Assembly (NCBI RefSeq): GCF_902464545.1
Contig: NZ_CABQJR010000005.1
Span: 1-64,000 of the forward strand
Direction: 5' to 3'
Length of the DNA stretch: 64,000 nucleotides
Origin: an uncultured Senegalimassilia sp.
GTDB lineage: Bacteria; Actinomycetota; Coriobacteriia; Coriobacteriales; Eggerthellaceae
Both the position numbers and the translations under genes were made by a program. Each line of letters starts with the position of its first letter. Positions within the stretch are counted from its first letter, which is position 1. Positions 17,851 through 25,679 of this stretch are shown here, piece by piece. The notes beneath the pieces were generated by a model. The model was given only the letters and a program-made list of their open reading frames with translations, had not been told where the DNA came from and ran no database searches.

Positions 17851-19848
17851 ATGAGCAACGAGCTTTCCCGTCGTCAGTTCCTTGCGGGCGCGACCGCCTT
17901 CGCTTTAGGCAGCGCTGTGTTCGGATTGCCGCGCCGCGCGTTCGCCGATGATGCGCAAGCGGGCAGCGCTATCGTCATCCTGCACACCAACGACGTCCAC
18001 TGCGCCGTTGGCGAAGCCGATGAAAAGGGAGCGACACCGCTGGGGTATTCGGCGCTGGCAAGCTACGTTGCCGACCGCAAAGGCGTTTTCGGCAATGGGA
18101 ACGTCACGCTCGTGGATGCCGGCGACGCCGTGCAGGGCAACGTCATGGGCACGCTGACGCAAGGTCAGGCGCTCGTCGACATCATGAACGCCACGGGATA
18201 TGACTACGTGATTCCCGGGAACCATGAGTTCGACTACGGGATGCCGCAGTTCAACCACCTGGTTGGTAGCGCAAACACCACGTACCTGAGCTGCAATTTC
18301 ACCGACAAGCGCCCCGAGGTGCCCACGCTTATGTTCGCTCCGTACGCCGTTCAGGCCTATCCGCTTGCGGGCGGCGGCGCTGCGCGCGTGGCGTTCGTGG
18401 GGGTTACCACGCCGGCGACGCTGACGGCGTCATCGCCGAAATCGTTCTGGCGAAGCGACGACGACCATACGTGCGTATACGGCTTTTGCGAGGACGATAC
18501 CGGTGCGGCGCTGGTCGCGGCAGTGCAAAACGCCGTGGATCAAGCACGCACGGCGGGCGCCGATTACGTTGTGCTGCTGGCTCATCTTGGCCAGGACGGG
18601 TCTCCCGACATCTGGCGCTCCGATGCGTTGGTGAAGCGCTGCCGCGGTATCGACGTGATCATCGATGGCCATTCGCATCAGGAATATGTGCAGGTCATGC
18701 AAGATGCCGAGGGTAAAAACGTCATCATCACGCAAACGGGCACGCAGTTCTCCAGCGTGGGCCAGGTCGTTATCAACCCGGACAGCGGCACCATCTCCGC
18801 CAGCACGCCCGCCTTCGAAGCGACGCTTCTGCGCGAGGCCCGCAAAAGCGGCGATCCCGCATACGTGCAGGAGGCGACGTTCGGGCGCGATGACAACGTA
18901 CAGGCGGCCATCAACGAGAAGGTGGCGGATGTCGAAGCCCAAACGGGAACCGTGATCGGCGCATCCGAAGTGGACCTGTACGCATTCGAGGACGACGACT
19001 ACACCTGGGCCGTGCGAGCGCATGAAACGAACCTCGGCGACTTCGTGTGCGATGCATACCTTTATTATGCGACGAACGCGGGCGTTATGGCCGACATCGC
19101 GTTCGTCAACGGCGGCGGCGTTCGCGCGAACCTGAACCGCGGCAACGTGACGAAGGGCGACCTCATCAACGTGAACCCCTTCAACAACCAGCTTTGCTAC
19201 ACCAGCGTTTCGGGTCAGGACCTGCTTGATGCGCTTGAGCTCTCGGCCAGCAGCCTGCCCGAGTCCAACGGTGACTTCCTCCAGGTTTCCGAGGGGCTGG
19301 AGTTCGTCATCCGCACCGACATCGACTCGCCCGTTTTGCGCTCGGGCAGCACGTTCGTCGGCATAGACGACGCGAAGGAGCGCCGCGTGCGCAGAGCGAA
19401 GCTGCACGGCAAGGTTATCGACCCGCAAGCGGCGTATACGCTGGTATGCCACTCGTACTACCTGGTGGAAGGCGGCGGTTCGTACAGCATGCTGTGCAAG
19501 AACCCGGTCACGCTGCTGGGTTTGGACAACGATGCCCTTATGGAATACGTGCAGCTGAACCTGCAGGGCGTTATCGGACAGCAATATGCAGGCGCCGCAG
19601 GTCAGGGGCGTATCGCGACGCAGGTGGGACCCGATCCCGTACCTGATCCCGATCCCACGCCGAAGCCCGAACCCGAACAGCCCGAAACGCAGCCACCAGC
19701 GAACGACGCGAGCGACCCCAAGCCCCTTGCCCCGACCGGCGATGACGGCGCCCTGAAGGCAGCCTCCGCAGCCGTTGCCGCCGCAGCAGCAGTCGGAGCA
19801 GCCGCTTTCGCCACCGCCCACGCGGAAACCAAGGACGAACGCGCATAG
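17851..19848 (+). CDS. Tat-exported 5'-nucleotidase/metallophosphatase, cell-wall sorted
   Basis: A 665-residue UshA-type enzyme. It has a twin-arginine signal (SRRQFLAGATAFALG), then a metallophosphatase domain (HTNDVHC, VDAGDAVQG, GNHEFDYG, GHSHQEY) holding the two metal ions, and a 5'-nucleotidase C-terminal domain with NGGGVRANL. A Pro/Glu/Asp-rich spacer (about residues 590-628) leads to LAPTGD, a hydrophobic Ala-rich stretch and a charged tail, which looks like a variant LPxTG sortase signal. The enzyme probably hydrolyses nucleotides or related esters at the surface. A Tat signal with a sortase-type anchor is uncommon. ATG 17851 has a weak GGAG; it was chosen because the Tat motif begins just after it. 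Confidence 0.86.
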   Translation: MSNELSRRQFLAGATAFALGSAVFGLPRRAFADDAQAGSAIVILHTNDVHCAVGEADEKGATPLGYSALASYVADRKGVFGNGNVTLVDAGDAVQGNVMGTLTQGQALVDIMNATGYDYVIPGNHEFDYGMPQFNHLVGSANTTYLSCNFTDKRPEVPTLMFAPYAVQAYPLAGGGAARVAFVGVTTPATLTASSPKSFWRSDDDHTCVYGFCEDDTGAALVAAVQNAVDQARTAGADYVVLLAHLGQDGSPDIWRSDALVKRCRGIDVIIDGHSHQEYVQVMQDAEGKNVIITQTGTQFSSVGQVVINPDSGTISASTPAFEATLLREARKSGDPAYVQEATFGRDDNVQAAINEKVADVEAQTGTVIGASEVDLYAFEDDDYTWAVRAHETNLGDFVCDAYLYYATNAGVMADIAFVNGGGVRANLNRGNVTKGDLINVNPFNNQLCYTSVSGQDLLDALELSASSLPESNGDFLQVSEGLEFVIRTDIDSPVLRSGSTFVGIDDAKERRVRRAKLHGKVIDPQAAYTLVCHSYYLVEGGGSYSMLCKNPVTLLGLDNDALMEYVQLNLQGVIGQQYAGAAGQGRIATQVGPDPVPDPDPTPKPEPEQPETQPPANDASDPKPLAPTGDDGALKAASAAVAAAAAVGAAAFATAHAETKDERA

Positions 19849-19870
19849 TTACAAGCTCGTCTAAATGCTC

Positions 19871-19902
19871 GCGGGCCGAAGGGCGCTCTCCCTTCAGCCC
19901 GC
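19871..19902 (+). terminator. Intrinsic terminator after the 5'-nucleotidase
   Basis: 13 bp stem GCGGGCCGAAGGG / CCCTTCAGCCCGC with one mismatch, then TTTCGTTTT. Confidence 0.75.
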
Positions 19903-19960
19903 TTTCGTTTTCGCGCTCCGCCCCCTATCACGGCGCTTGTAACGCCGTAGTGAAGCTATA

Positions 19961-20055
19961 AAAATGGAATCCATTCCGCAAAATGCTGAAATCGCCGCTG
20001 AAAATGGATTGAAATCCATTTTCATGGGAAATGTCGTATTTTGCGGAATCTAATC
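19961..20055. repeat. Repeat block downstream of the 5'-nucleotidase, copy 2
   Basis: AAAATGGAATCCATTCCGCA (19961-19980) repeats the copy upstream of the gene. It is followed by a perfect 11 bp inverted repeat GAAAATGGATT / AATCCATTTTC (20000-20010 and 20013-20023) and TTTTGCGGAATC. Confidence 0.65.
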
Positions 20056-20116
20056 CATATTGCGATCGCCCGCCGCGGACTGCCGGCTATCTGCCACTGA
20101 ACAACACCCCGCTCCC

Positions 20117-20404
20117 CTAGCAGCTAGGCTTAGTCGGGGTGTTGTCGATGGCGTTGACCCACCAGCGGTCGACGTCGGGGGTACCGAGCGCTGGCGAACC
20201 TTGGCGGCGCTCCAGGTACAGATTGGTTTCCTTCCGCCCGAAACGGATGCGGAAGCGCGACGTTTTCGCCCCCTTCTGCATTTGCCCCGGCTCCCCGCGG
20301 TAGAGCACCTCGTCGATGCGAAACGTGCGCCCATCAGGCCATATGACCGCCAGCGGGTCGATACGCCCCTCATCGTTCACGTGCAGCACGACGTTGACGT
20401 ACAT
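20117..20404 (-). CDS. Small conserved-looking protein divergent from the SOS polymerase
   Basis: A 95-residue protein of unknown function beginning MYVNVVLHVNDEGRIDPLAV and continuing with IWPDGRTFRIDEVLYRGE. The compact beta-rich pattern and tight spacing to a LexA box suggest a real gene. I recall similar small proteins beside Y-family polymerases in Gram-positive genomes, but cannot name a family. ATG 20404 has GAAAGGCGAGG upstream; a longer frame reaches 20449 and would overlap the promoter region. Its start lies about 60 bp from the perfect LexA box at 20463-20478, so it is probably SOS-controlled too. Confidence 0.65.
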   Translation of the reverse strand: MYVNVVLHVNDEGRIDPLAVIWPDGRTFRIDEVLYRGEPGQMQKGAKTSRFRIRFGRKETNLYLERRQGSPALGTPDVDRWWVNAIDNTPTKPSC

Positions 20405-20462
20405 TTTGTGCACGCCTCGCCTTTCGCCGTCTTTCGTCATAAAATCCATCGCTATGGTATTT

Positions 20463-20478
20463 TCGAACGCGCGTTCGA
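20463..20478. promoter_or_regulatory. LexA (SOS) box
   Basis: TCGAACGCGCGTTCGA is a perfect palindrome matching the actinobacterial LexA site TCGAAC-N4-GTTCGA. It lies between the divergent small gene at 20404 and the Y-family polymerase at 20524. Confidence 0.88.
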
Positions 20479-20523
20479 AAATTGCTAGCGAACAAACGAT
20501 GGAGAAACGGAAAGGATTGGCGG

Positions 20524-21840
20524 GTGACGGATTTGCGCAAAACCTCGGGTTGCGTTATATGCATCGACTTGAAGTCGTTCTACGCCAGCGTGGAATGCGC
20601 CGATCGCGGCCTTGACCCGTTCACCACCAACCTGGTGGTGGCCGACCCCGACCGTTCCGCGAACACCATCTGCCTTGCCATCACGCCGGCCATGAAGGCC
20701 GCCGGCGTGCGCAACCGCTGCCGCGTACGCGACATCCCGCCGGGCATCGAGTACCTGACCGCCGTCCCCCGCATGAAACGATACATGCAGGTCAGCGGCG
20801 AGATCGTGGGCAGCTATCTTGAGCTTGTCAGCCCGCAGGACCTGCAGGTGTACTCCATCGACGAGTGCTTCATCGACGCCGCGCCCTACCTGCGCCTCTA
20901 CCGCACCGACGCGCGCACGTTCGCAAAACGCCTAATGCGGCGCGCCTTCGAGGTTTCCAGCGTCACCGCCACGGCCGGTATCGGGCCGAACATGTTCCAA
21001 GCGAAGGTGGCGCTCGACATTTGCGCGAAGCACGCCAGCGACGGCATCGGGCAGCTTGACGACGAATCGTTCAAGCGCGAGATCTGGTTCCACCGCCCGA
21101 TCACCGACATCTGGGGCATTGGGCCGGGCATCGCCCGCCGCCTGGCCAAGCACGGCGCGCACGACCTTGCGGGGGTTTGCGCCGTCAACCCCAAAGTGCT
21201 GCGCTGCGAGTTCGGCAAAAACGCCGAATACCTTATCGACCACGCGTGGGGCCTTGAGGCGTGCACCGTCGAGCAAGCGCGCAGTTACCGCCCGCGCGGC
21301 CATTCGCTGACCAACGGGCAGGTGCTCATGCGCGACTACAGCTGCCGCGAGGTGGAAACGCTGCTGCGCGAGATGGTGCTGGGCAGCGCGCTCGAGCTGG
21401 TGGAGAAAGGCTTATGCGCCCAGGTGGCAAGCGTATACGTGGGATACTCGGCCAGCAATTTCCCCCACCAATCGTGGGAGGGATGCGGGCCGTTCGGCGC
21501 CGCGGCCGCCGGTGCGGGCGGGTCGGCGAAGCTGCCCAAGCCCACCAACGCCGTCGACGCGCTGACCGACGCTGTGCTGGAGATCTACCGCGCGCGCGTA
21601 ACGCCGGGGCTTGCCATCCGTCGCGTGAACATAGCGCTGGCGGACCTGATGCCCGCCGAGAAGGTGCAGCCCACGCTGTTCGACGACGCCGCGAACGAGC
21701 GCAAGCAGGCCGCCTTGTCGCGGGCCATGGTGGACGTGCGCAAGCGCTTCGGCGCGAACGCGCTGCTGAAAGCCACAAGCTTGAAGGAGGAGGCGAACGC
21801 CATGGAGCGCAACAACCAGGTAGGCGGGCATCGTGCTTAG
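20524..21840 (+). CDS. Y-family DNA polymerase (UmuC/UvrX-type), SOS-regulated
   Basis: A 438-residue translesion polymerase. The palm carries CIDLKSFYASVECADRG (first catalytic Asp, steric-gate region) and YSIDECFID (second Asp and Glu). A helix-hairpin-helix (DIWGIGPGIARRLAKHG) and a little-finger domain follow. It resembles the YqjW/UvrX type that pairs with YolD-like proteins. GTG 20524 is chosen as start because AAAGGA lies 7 bases upstream; an upstream TTG at 20482 would sit against the LexA box. The YolD-like gene overlaps its 3' end by 8 bp, so the two are translationally coupled. The LexA box predicts induction by DNA damage. Confidence 0.9.
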   Translation: MTDLRKTSGCVICIDLKSFYASVECADRGLDPFTTNLVVADPDRSANTICLAITPAMKAAGVRNRCRVRDIPPGIEYLTAVPRMKRYMQVSGEIVGSYLELVSPQDLQVYSIDECFIDAAPYLRLYRTDARTFAKRLMRRAFEVSSVTATAGIGPNMFQAKVALDICAKHASDGIGQLDDESFKREIWFHRPITDIWGIGPGIARRLAKHGAHDLAGVCAVNPKVLRCEFGKNAEYLIDHAWGLEACTVEQARSYRPRGHSLTNGQVLMRDYSCREVETLLREMVLGSALELVEKGLCAQVASVYVGYSASNFPHQSWEGCGPFGAAAAGAGGSAKLPKPTNAVDALTDAVLEIYRARVTPGLAIRRVNIALADLMPAEKVQPTLFDDAANERKQAALSRAMVDVRKRFGANALLKATSLKEEANAMERNNQVGGHRA

Positions 21841-22186
21841 CCCTGATCAGGCGCGCGTGGCCGCCGGCCTGCCCACGCCAGACGTGTGGCCGGGCCTGTC
21901 GGCCGACGAGCGCGAATACCGCGCGCAGATGCTCGACCGTATAGCGCAACGCGTAGCGGCCGACGGCGTGCGCGTGTCGGTCCCCTCGCCCGACCGTGGC
22001 AGCCAGTTCATGCCCTTCGCAGCGCTAAAAGGCTACGAAGAGGTAATCGCCGAAGTCGAGAACGGCAGCATCGAGGAAGCACTTGATGCCGCCGACGCGC
22101 AAGCCGAGGAAGCATCCCTGAGATACCAACACGATGAAGTGTTCGAATCAATCAGAGAAGGGCTACGACACGAACGAAACGCCTAG
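21833..22186 (+). CDS. YolD-like protein, partner of the Y-family polymerase
   Basis: A 117-residue protein starting with GTG inside the last codons of the polymerase gene. The sequence FMPFAALKGYEEVI is the hallmark segment of YolD-like proteins, which accompany UvrX/YqjW polymerases in Firmicutes and are thought to act like UmuD. The C-terminal half is acidic and probably helical. The 8 bp overlap and shared LexA control make a two-gene SOS operon. A terminator-like hairpin follows at 22315. Confidence 0.75.
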   Translation: MLSPDQARVAAGLPTPDVWPGLSADEREYRAQMLDRIAQRVAADGVRVSVPSPDRGSQFMPFAALKGYEEVIAEVENGSIEEALDAADAQAEEASLRYQHDEVFESIREGLRHERNA

Positions 22187-22314
22187 GGCTTACAAGCTAC
22201 GTTGCTCTCCATGATTGAATGCAGCGCACATGAATCTTCGAAACAGCCTAGACAAGAGCGCGGCTGGCGTGGTAAAAAGATATTGGAGACATCGCTTGAT
22301 GTTTCCTCCAAGTA

Positions 22315-22341
22315 GCGGGGGGGTGTCCTCCCGCATTTTTT
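22315..22341 (+). terminator. Intrinsic terminator between the YolD-like gene and DUF3800
   Basis: GCGGGGGG / CCTCCCGC stem (one G-T wobble, loop GTGT) followed by a T-run. It ends only 17 bp before the proposed DUF3800 start and so might also act as an attenuator for that gene. Confidence 0.65.
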
Positions 22342-22358
22342 TATATTTAGGAGGGGCA

Positions 22359-23033
22359 TTGCGCGAAATCAGTATCTTTGTCGATGAATCTGGCGGGCAG
22401 GACGGCCATTCGAAATACTACGTACTCACGCTTGTCTTTCATGACCAGTCATTTAGCCTAGAAGAGCATTTGATCAGACATCGTAAAGGCCTTGCTGATC
22501 GCAACCTTGACGAAGTGCCTTTTCACGCTGGCCCTATTATGACTGGGCACGACGATTTCGAGTACATGGATTTCGAAACGAGGAAGTCGCACCTTACCTT
22601 GTTCTTCATCAGCGTCCAGAAACTCCCCATCACATATCAGACGTTCTTGTATAAGCGTAAAGAAGTTGGAGGCAGCACCCAGCTTGCCACAAAAATGAAG
22701 CGCGACATCATTACCCTGCTCTTCGACAACCTAGAGTTTTTCCAGTCGTACGACAAGGTGAAAATCTACTACGACAACGGGCAGGAAATCGTCGCGCACG
22801 CGCTGCGCGGTGCCGTCGAATACGCACTCTCGAAGGAAAGCGTCTTGTTTCGTAAAACCAATGCTGCTGATTTCATGCTCGCGCAAGCCGCTGACATGCT
22901 GTGCACACTTGAGCTAACGGCGGAAAAATACCGCAACAAGGAAGCGACGCGCACCGATATAAAAATGTTCGGCAACGCCCATGCGTTTAAGAACAACTAC
23001 ATGAAAGCGATCAAACGTAAACGGCTTAGCTAA
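22359..23033 (+). CDS. DUF3800 domain protein
   Basis: A 224-residue protein of the DUF3800 family, recognised by the RNase H-like opening ISIFVDESGGQDGHSKYYVL and the later acidic segment KIYYDNGQEIV; LAQAADMLCTLE near the end holds the last conserved Asp. DUF3800 proteins occur in mobile and defence regions and are predicted nucleases; activity is not established. TTG 22359 is preferred because AGGAGGGG stands just before it and a terminator hairpin lies upstream; longer readings run through that hairpin. Its stop overlaps the convergent Phd-like gene by 4 bp. Codon use is more AT-rich than its neighbours, which suggests transfer. Confidence 0.72.
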   Translation: MREISIFVDESGGQDGHSKYYVLTLVFHDQSFSLEEHLIRHRKGLADRNLDEVPFHAGPIMTGHDDFEYMDFETRKSHLTLFFISVQKLPITYQTFLYKRKEVGGSTQLATKMKRDIITLLFDNLEFFQSYDKVKIYYDNGQEIVAHALRGAVEYALSKESVLFRKTNAADFMLAQAADMLCTLELTAEKYRNKEATRTDIKMFGNAHAFKNNYMKAIKRKRLS

Positions 23034-23374
23034 TGCTCTGCGCCTTTAGTGGTTATGCCAGTGGTTATGCCGGTGGTTTTTAAGTAGGTGGGCGTTGGCA
23101 AGAGCTGATCGAGGTATGCCGCTCGTAGGTTTGCGGTGACGCTCTTCGCGTCTGCCGTTCGACCGGTTTGCACGTCGTTCAATCCGCAATCGACGACATC
23201 ATATAGGCGGGCGCGGGTCGCTTTTCGAAGCAAGCTCTCGTATGCTTCCGGAGACATGGATACAATCGCCTCTCGCCCGTCTTTCATAACGAAAACAGGC
23301 TCCTGAGCAGCCAGAACCGTTTCGACGAATGCAGCTGCATTCGTCATCTCCTCAACGGAAGCGCAAATCGACAC
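23030..23374 (-). CDS. Phd/YefM-type antitoxin-like protein
   Basis: A 114-residue protein with a Phd/YefM-like middle (EPVFVMKDGREAIVSMSPEAY) that in antitoxins forms the DNA-binding fold. A longer helical region that would neutralise a toxin follows. No RelE/Doc partner lies beside it, so it is an orphan or controls a toxin elsewhere. The C-terminal tail TTGITTGITTKGAEH is not antitoxin sequence: it is encoded by a fragment of an apbE 3' end (23069-23098) with a 12 bp tandem duplication, fused in frame. GTG 23374 has AAGGAGG 6 bases upstream; a GTG at 23380 touches the ribosome-binding site. Confidence 0.7.
   Translation of the reverse strand: MSICASVEEMTNAAAFVETVLAAQEPVFVMKDGREAIVSMSPEAYESLLRKATRARLYDVVDCGLNDVQTGRTADAKSVTANLRAAYLDQLLPTPTYLKTTGITTGITTKGAEH
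23039..23098 (-). repeat. apbE 3'-end fragment, copy A
   Basis: The core GCCGGTGGTTTTTAAGTAGG plus GTGGGCGTTGG (23069-23098) matches the apbE 3' region at 25719-25747 with a one-base insertion. The flank GCGCCTTTAGTGGTTATGCC matches copy B at 24935-24953. Confidence 0.7.
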
Positions 23375-23425
23375 AAGCACCCTCCTTACGTGTGTACCTA
23401 CAAGATTCAGCGAATGCAGCTGCCA

Positions 23426-24271
23426 TTACGTAAAGACAACTGATGTAAGGTCGCGAACGGCATCAAGCGTTTCCTGAAACGTGATATCGGCCGCATATGA
23501 ATGTTTAGACACGTATGTTTGCCATTGACGCTCGAGGCCATCATCGCCGTACATCGAGTTAATCAGTTCTTCGCGATGCTTGATGGCTCCCCAGCTATTT
23601 CGCTTTTCGCATGTAGCGGAGAGTGCTTCTCGAAGAACGCAGCGATCGACAACGTTGCCCTTGATGCGCCAAAGTTCGTAAACATCGTAAAAGTCGCGAA
23701 TGCGCGTAGTGGCAACATTTCTAGAAAGCACGGTCTCGACTTTCTCAGCCAATACGGTCTCTAGTGGATAAGCCATAATCCTTGCTGAGCCTTCATCGAA
23801 CACGAATGGGTACTCATAAACTATGGCATCAGGGGTTATCTTGTCGCCTGTTGTCACATCGATAGACAGCGGGACTGCGAGCGGCTTATAGCAAGCACGC
23901 AAAAACACTCGAATACCTGGGTATTCGTCTGCCTCTCGAATATCTTCCGTGCGAATCATCTCAAAGGATATATCGTCATCGACATCAATATCGCAAATAT
24001 CGCCGAAGACTTCAGCGGCCTTCTCATGAGTTAGGGTAAAACCTCGCACTGTCGTGTCTAAATCTTTCGTAGTGCGTCGATCAACGCCGATGAGCGACCC
24101 AATAAGCATGCCGCCTTTCACGATGACGCAATCTCTCCAAGAAGATCTTGAAATCCGGTCAATCAATCGCTCAAGCATATAATTCTGCAGCATCAATTGA
24201 GGTGACACGTGTGCTGCCTTCGCCTTGTTATTGATAAGCGCTTTGAGTTGCATCGCGTTTCTCGTATTCAT
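23426..24271 (-). CDS. AbiEii/AbiGii-type nucleotidyltransferase toxin
   Basis: A 281-residue toxin of the AbiE abortive-infection (type IV toxin-antitoxin) system. The nucleotidyltransferase motif is CVIVKGGMLIGSLIGVDRRT followed by TKDLDTTVRG, giving the GS...DxD arrangement; further elements are LSIDVTTGD and ETVLAEKVETVL. The enzyme transfers nucleotides to target RNA and arrests growth during phage infection. ATG 24271 overlaps the AbiEi stop by 4 bp, the normal coupling for the pair. The frame upstream belongs to the AbiEi coding region. Lower GC than the surrounding chromosome fits horizontal acquisition. Confidence 0.85.
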   Translation of the reverse strand: MNTRNAMQLKALINNKAKAAHVSPQLMLQNYMLERLIDRISRSSWRDCVIVKGGMLIGSLIGVDRRTTKDLDTTVRGFTLTHEKAAEVFGDICDIDVDDDISFEMIRTEDIREADEYPGIRVFLRACYKPLAVPLSIDVTTGDKITPDAIVYEYPFVFDEGSARIMAYPLETVLAEKVETVLSRNVATTRIRDFYDVYELWRIKGNVVDRCVLREALSATCEKRNSWGAIKHREELINSMYGDDGLERQWQTYVSKHSYAADITFQETLDAVRDLTSVVFT

Positions 24272-24810
24272 AGCAGCACCTCCGTGTACTTCCTTACTTT
24301 GGGGGAGACTCCAAGCGCTTTGGCGTACGATTGCAGTTTTGGCAGGTTCTTTTCTCGCGATGACAAATACGAGCGAAATGCCGGCGAAAGCAGTTGGAGG
24401 TCGGGCGACGACGTGCCGCGCAGCATATCGCATAAGGTACGTTCGGCGTTATAGGCACGCACGATGTTGCCATACGGCGTGCCTAGCTCAATGCAACCGA
24501 GTTCGTGTAGCTCGGCGGGCGATGACTTCGTGATGATACCTGACTTCTTCGCAGAAGACGGGTTATAGCCCCTAGGGAAAGTCATTGCGAGCGATTCGGG
24601 GGCGGAATCGGACAAGCCGAGCAAGTAAAGCGCCGTGTCGTGAGAGAAGATGCCACGGGCGAAGCGATGCTGGGCTCTCACGTACTCGTCTTCCCAGGTT
24701 TCGGGCGTGCAATAGAGGCCGCGCGCCGTCTTGACAAGCTCGCCGCGGTTTACTGCATTGGCGAGTTCGCGATTCTGGATACCCCTCGCTTCGACTTCCG
24801 AAGCGGTCAC
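24268..24810 (-). CDS. AbiEi-type antitoxin and autorepressor
   Basis: A 180-residue protein with an N-terminal winged helix (ELANAVNRGELVKTARGLYC) followed by the AbiEi domain (RFARGIFSHDTALYLLGLSD, later NIVRAYNAERTLCDMLRG). AbiEi neutralises the AbiEii transferase and represses its own promoter by binding inverted repeats; a perfect 14 bp inverted repeat lies upstream at 24865-24909. GTG 24810 is preceded by GGAGG at 6 bases. The toxin start overlaps its stop. Confidence 0.83.
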   Translation of the reverse strand: MTASEVEARGIQNRELANAVNRGELVKTARGLYCTPETWEDEYVRAQHRFARGIFSHDTALYLLGLSDSAPESLAMTFPRGYNPSSAKKSGIITKSSPAELHELGCIELGTPYGNIVRAYNAERTLCDMLRGTSSPDLQLLSPAFRSYLSSREKNLPKLQSYAKALGVSPKVRKYTEVLL

Positions 24811-24864
24811 GTATCCTCCATTCGCCGCCGCTATCTCAGCAAACGCGTCCGTAGTCCCCTCCTT

Positions 24865-24909
24865 GATTTTCTATGCTACAAACTAATTAATATTATAGCA
24901 TAGAAAATC
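24865..24909. promoter_or_regulatory. Candidate AbiEi operator
   Basis: GATTTTCTATGCTA (24865-24878) and its exact reverse complement (24896-24909) flank 17 AT-rich bases containing TTAATATTAT, a plausible -10 region. Its position 55-100 bp before the abiE start and its symmetry fit known AbiEi autoregulation. Confidence 0.65.
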
Positions 24910-24934
24910 ATCACCTACTCAACTCGCAGCCTTG

Positions 24935-24979
24935 CGCCTTTGGTGGTTATGCCGGTGGTTTGTAGCAGGCGGGCGTTGT
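24935..24979 (-). repeat. apbE 3'-end fragment, copy B
   Basis: On the minus strand it reads in frame NARLLQTTGITTKGARLRVE followed by a TAG stop, like the end of an ApbE protein. The core 24951-24979 matches 25719-25747 with three differences. It lies between the AbiE promoter and the MazF stop. Confidence 0.7.
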
Positions 24980-25008
24980 TCGAGCATTCGAACCGGGCCC
25001 TTACGCAA

Positions 25009-25353
25009 TTAGATGCCGAACATTGCGCCGATGCCGTCGAGCACCCGCGTCATGGTTTCCGTGTCCATTGATAGCCCTGTTTTCTTGACGCGGCGTTTGG
25101 GGCTGCTCAAGTCGATAGCGCGTATTTGCTCCAAGCATACGCATCCATGTACGGCATTATCGCTTGCTATCTCCACATGTAGGGGATGCCCGTTAACCGT
25201 TGATGTAATGGGGCACACTACGGTAAGGCTCGAGAGGACATTATTGAAATACCCAACAGATACCACTAAAGCGGATCGCATTTTCTTCGGCTCGTGTCCA
25301 AGGGTGGGGTCGAAATCAACTTCGATGATGTCGCCTTGTTCGTATAAGGTCAT
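25009..25353 (-). CDS. MazF-like (PemK) endoribonuclease toxin
   Basis: A 114-residue toxin: EQGDIIEVDFDPTLGHEPKKMRSALVV is the PemK/MazF N-terminal strand region with the conserved Arg-Ser, VVCPITSTVNG is the central core, and LEQIRAIDLSSPKR is the C-terminal motif. MazF enzymes cut single-stranded mRNA, tRNA or rRNA at short motifs. ATG 25353 overlaps the antitoxin stop by 4 bp. Copy B of the apbE fragment lies 30 bp beyond its stop. Confidence 0.87.
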   Translation of the reverse strand: MTLYEQGDIIEVDFDPTLGHEPKKMRSALVVSVGYFNNVLSSLTVVCPITSTVNGHPLHVEIASDNAVHGCVCLEQIRAIDLSSPKRRVKKTGLSMDTETMTRVLDGIGAMFGI

Positions 25354-25619
25354 TCGGTCACCTCGGCTCCGACATCGCCGCCGCCCCATTCTTTACCGAC
25401 TTTAGGGCCTTCCCAGCCTGCGGCAAAGTCTTTCATAGTCATTCGTTTGCTCCGCGAGTAAGCTTGTTGCGGTGCTTCAAACGAAAATGTGAGAGATCGA
25501 GAAGATTCGTTGACGGTTACCTTCGCAACGCTGCCGACGTCGATTCCAAGCTGATTGCACAGTTCGCTTGGAACCCGCAAGGCCTTGCTGTTCCCCCATT
25601 TGCCGAGCACTGCGTCCAT
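25350..25619 (-). CDS. MazE-like AbrB-fold antitoxin
   Basis: An 89-residue protein with an AbrB swapped-hairpin domain (GKWGNSKALRVPSELCNQLG and then VGSVAKVTV) and an acidic, disordered C terminus (MKDFAAGWEGPKVGKEWGGG) that would wrap the toxin. GGAGG lies upstream of ATG 25619. An inverted repeat at 25637-25658 in the promoter is the likely autoregulatory site. Confidence 0.83.
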   Translation of the reverse strand: MDAVLGKWGNSKALRVPSELCNQLGIDVGSVAKVTVNESSRSLTFSFEAPQQAYSRSKRMTMKDFAAGWEGPKVGKEWGGGDVGAEVTE

Positions 25620-25636
25620 AGGGCTACCTCCCAAGA

Positions 25637-25658
25637 ATGGATATCTATGTATATCCAT
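25637..25658. promoter_or_regulatory. Candidate MazE operator
   Basis: ATGGATAT-CTATGT-ATATCCAT, a perfect 8 bp inverted repeat, lies 18 bp before the mazE start. Confidence 0.55.
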
Positions 25659-25679
25659 TATAGAAACCAGCTGCATCGG

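Noticed and set aside
20060..20488. Plus-strand open frame of 142 codons opposite the small SOS gene
   Set aside because: It covers the LexA box and is antisense to the 95-residue gene, which has a better start signal and protein-like composition.
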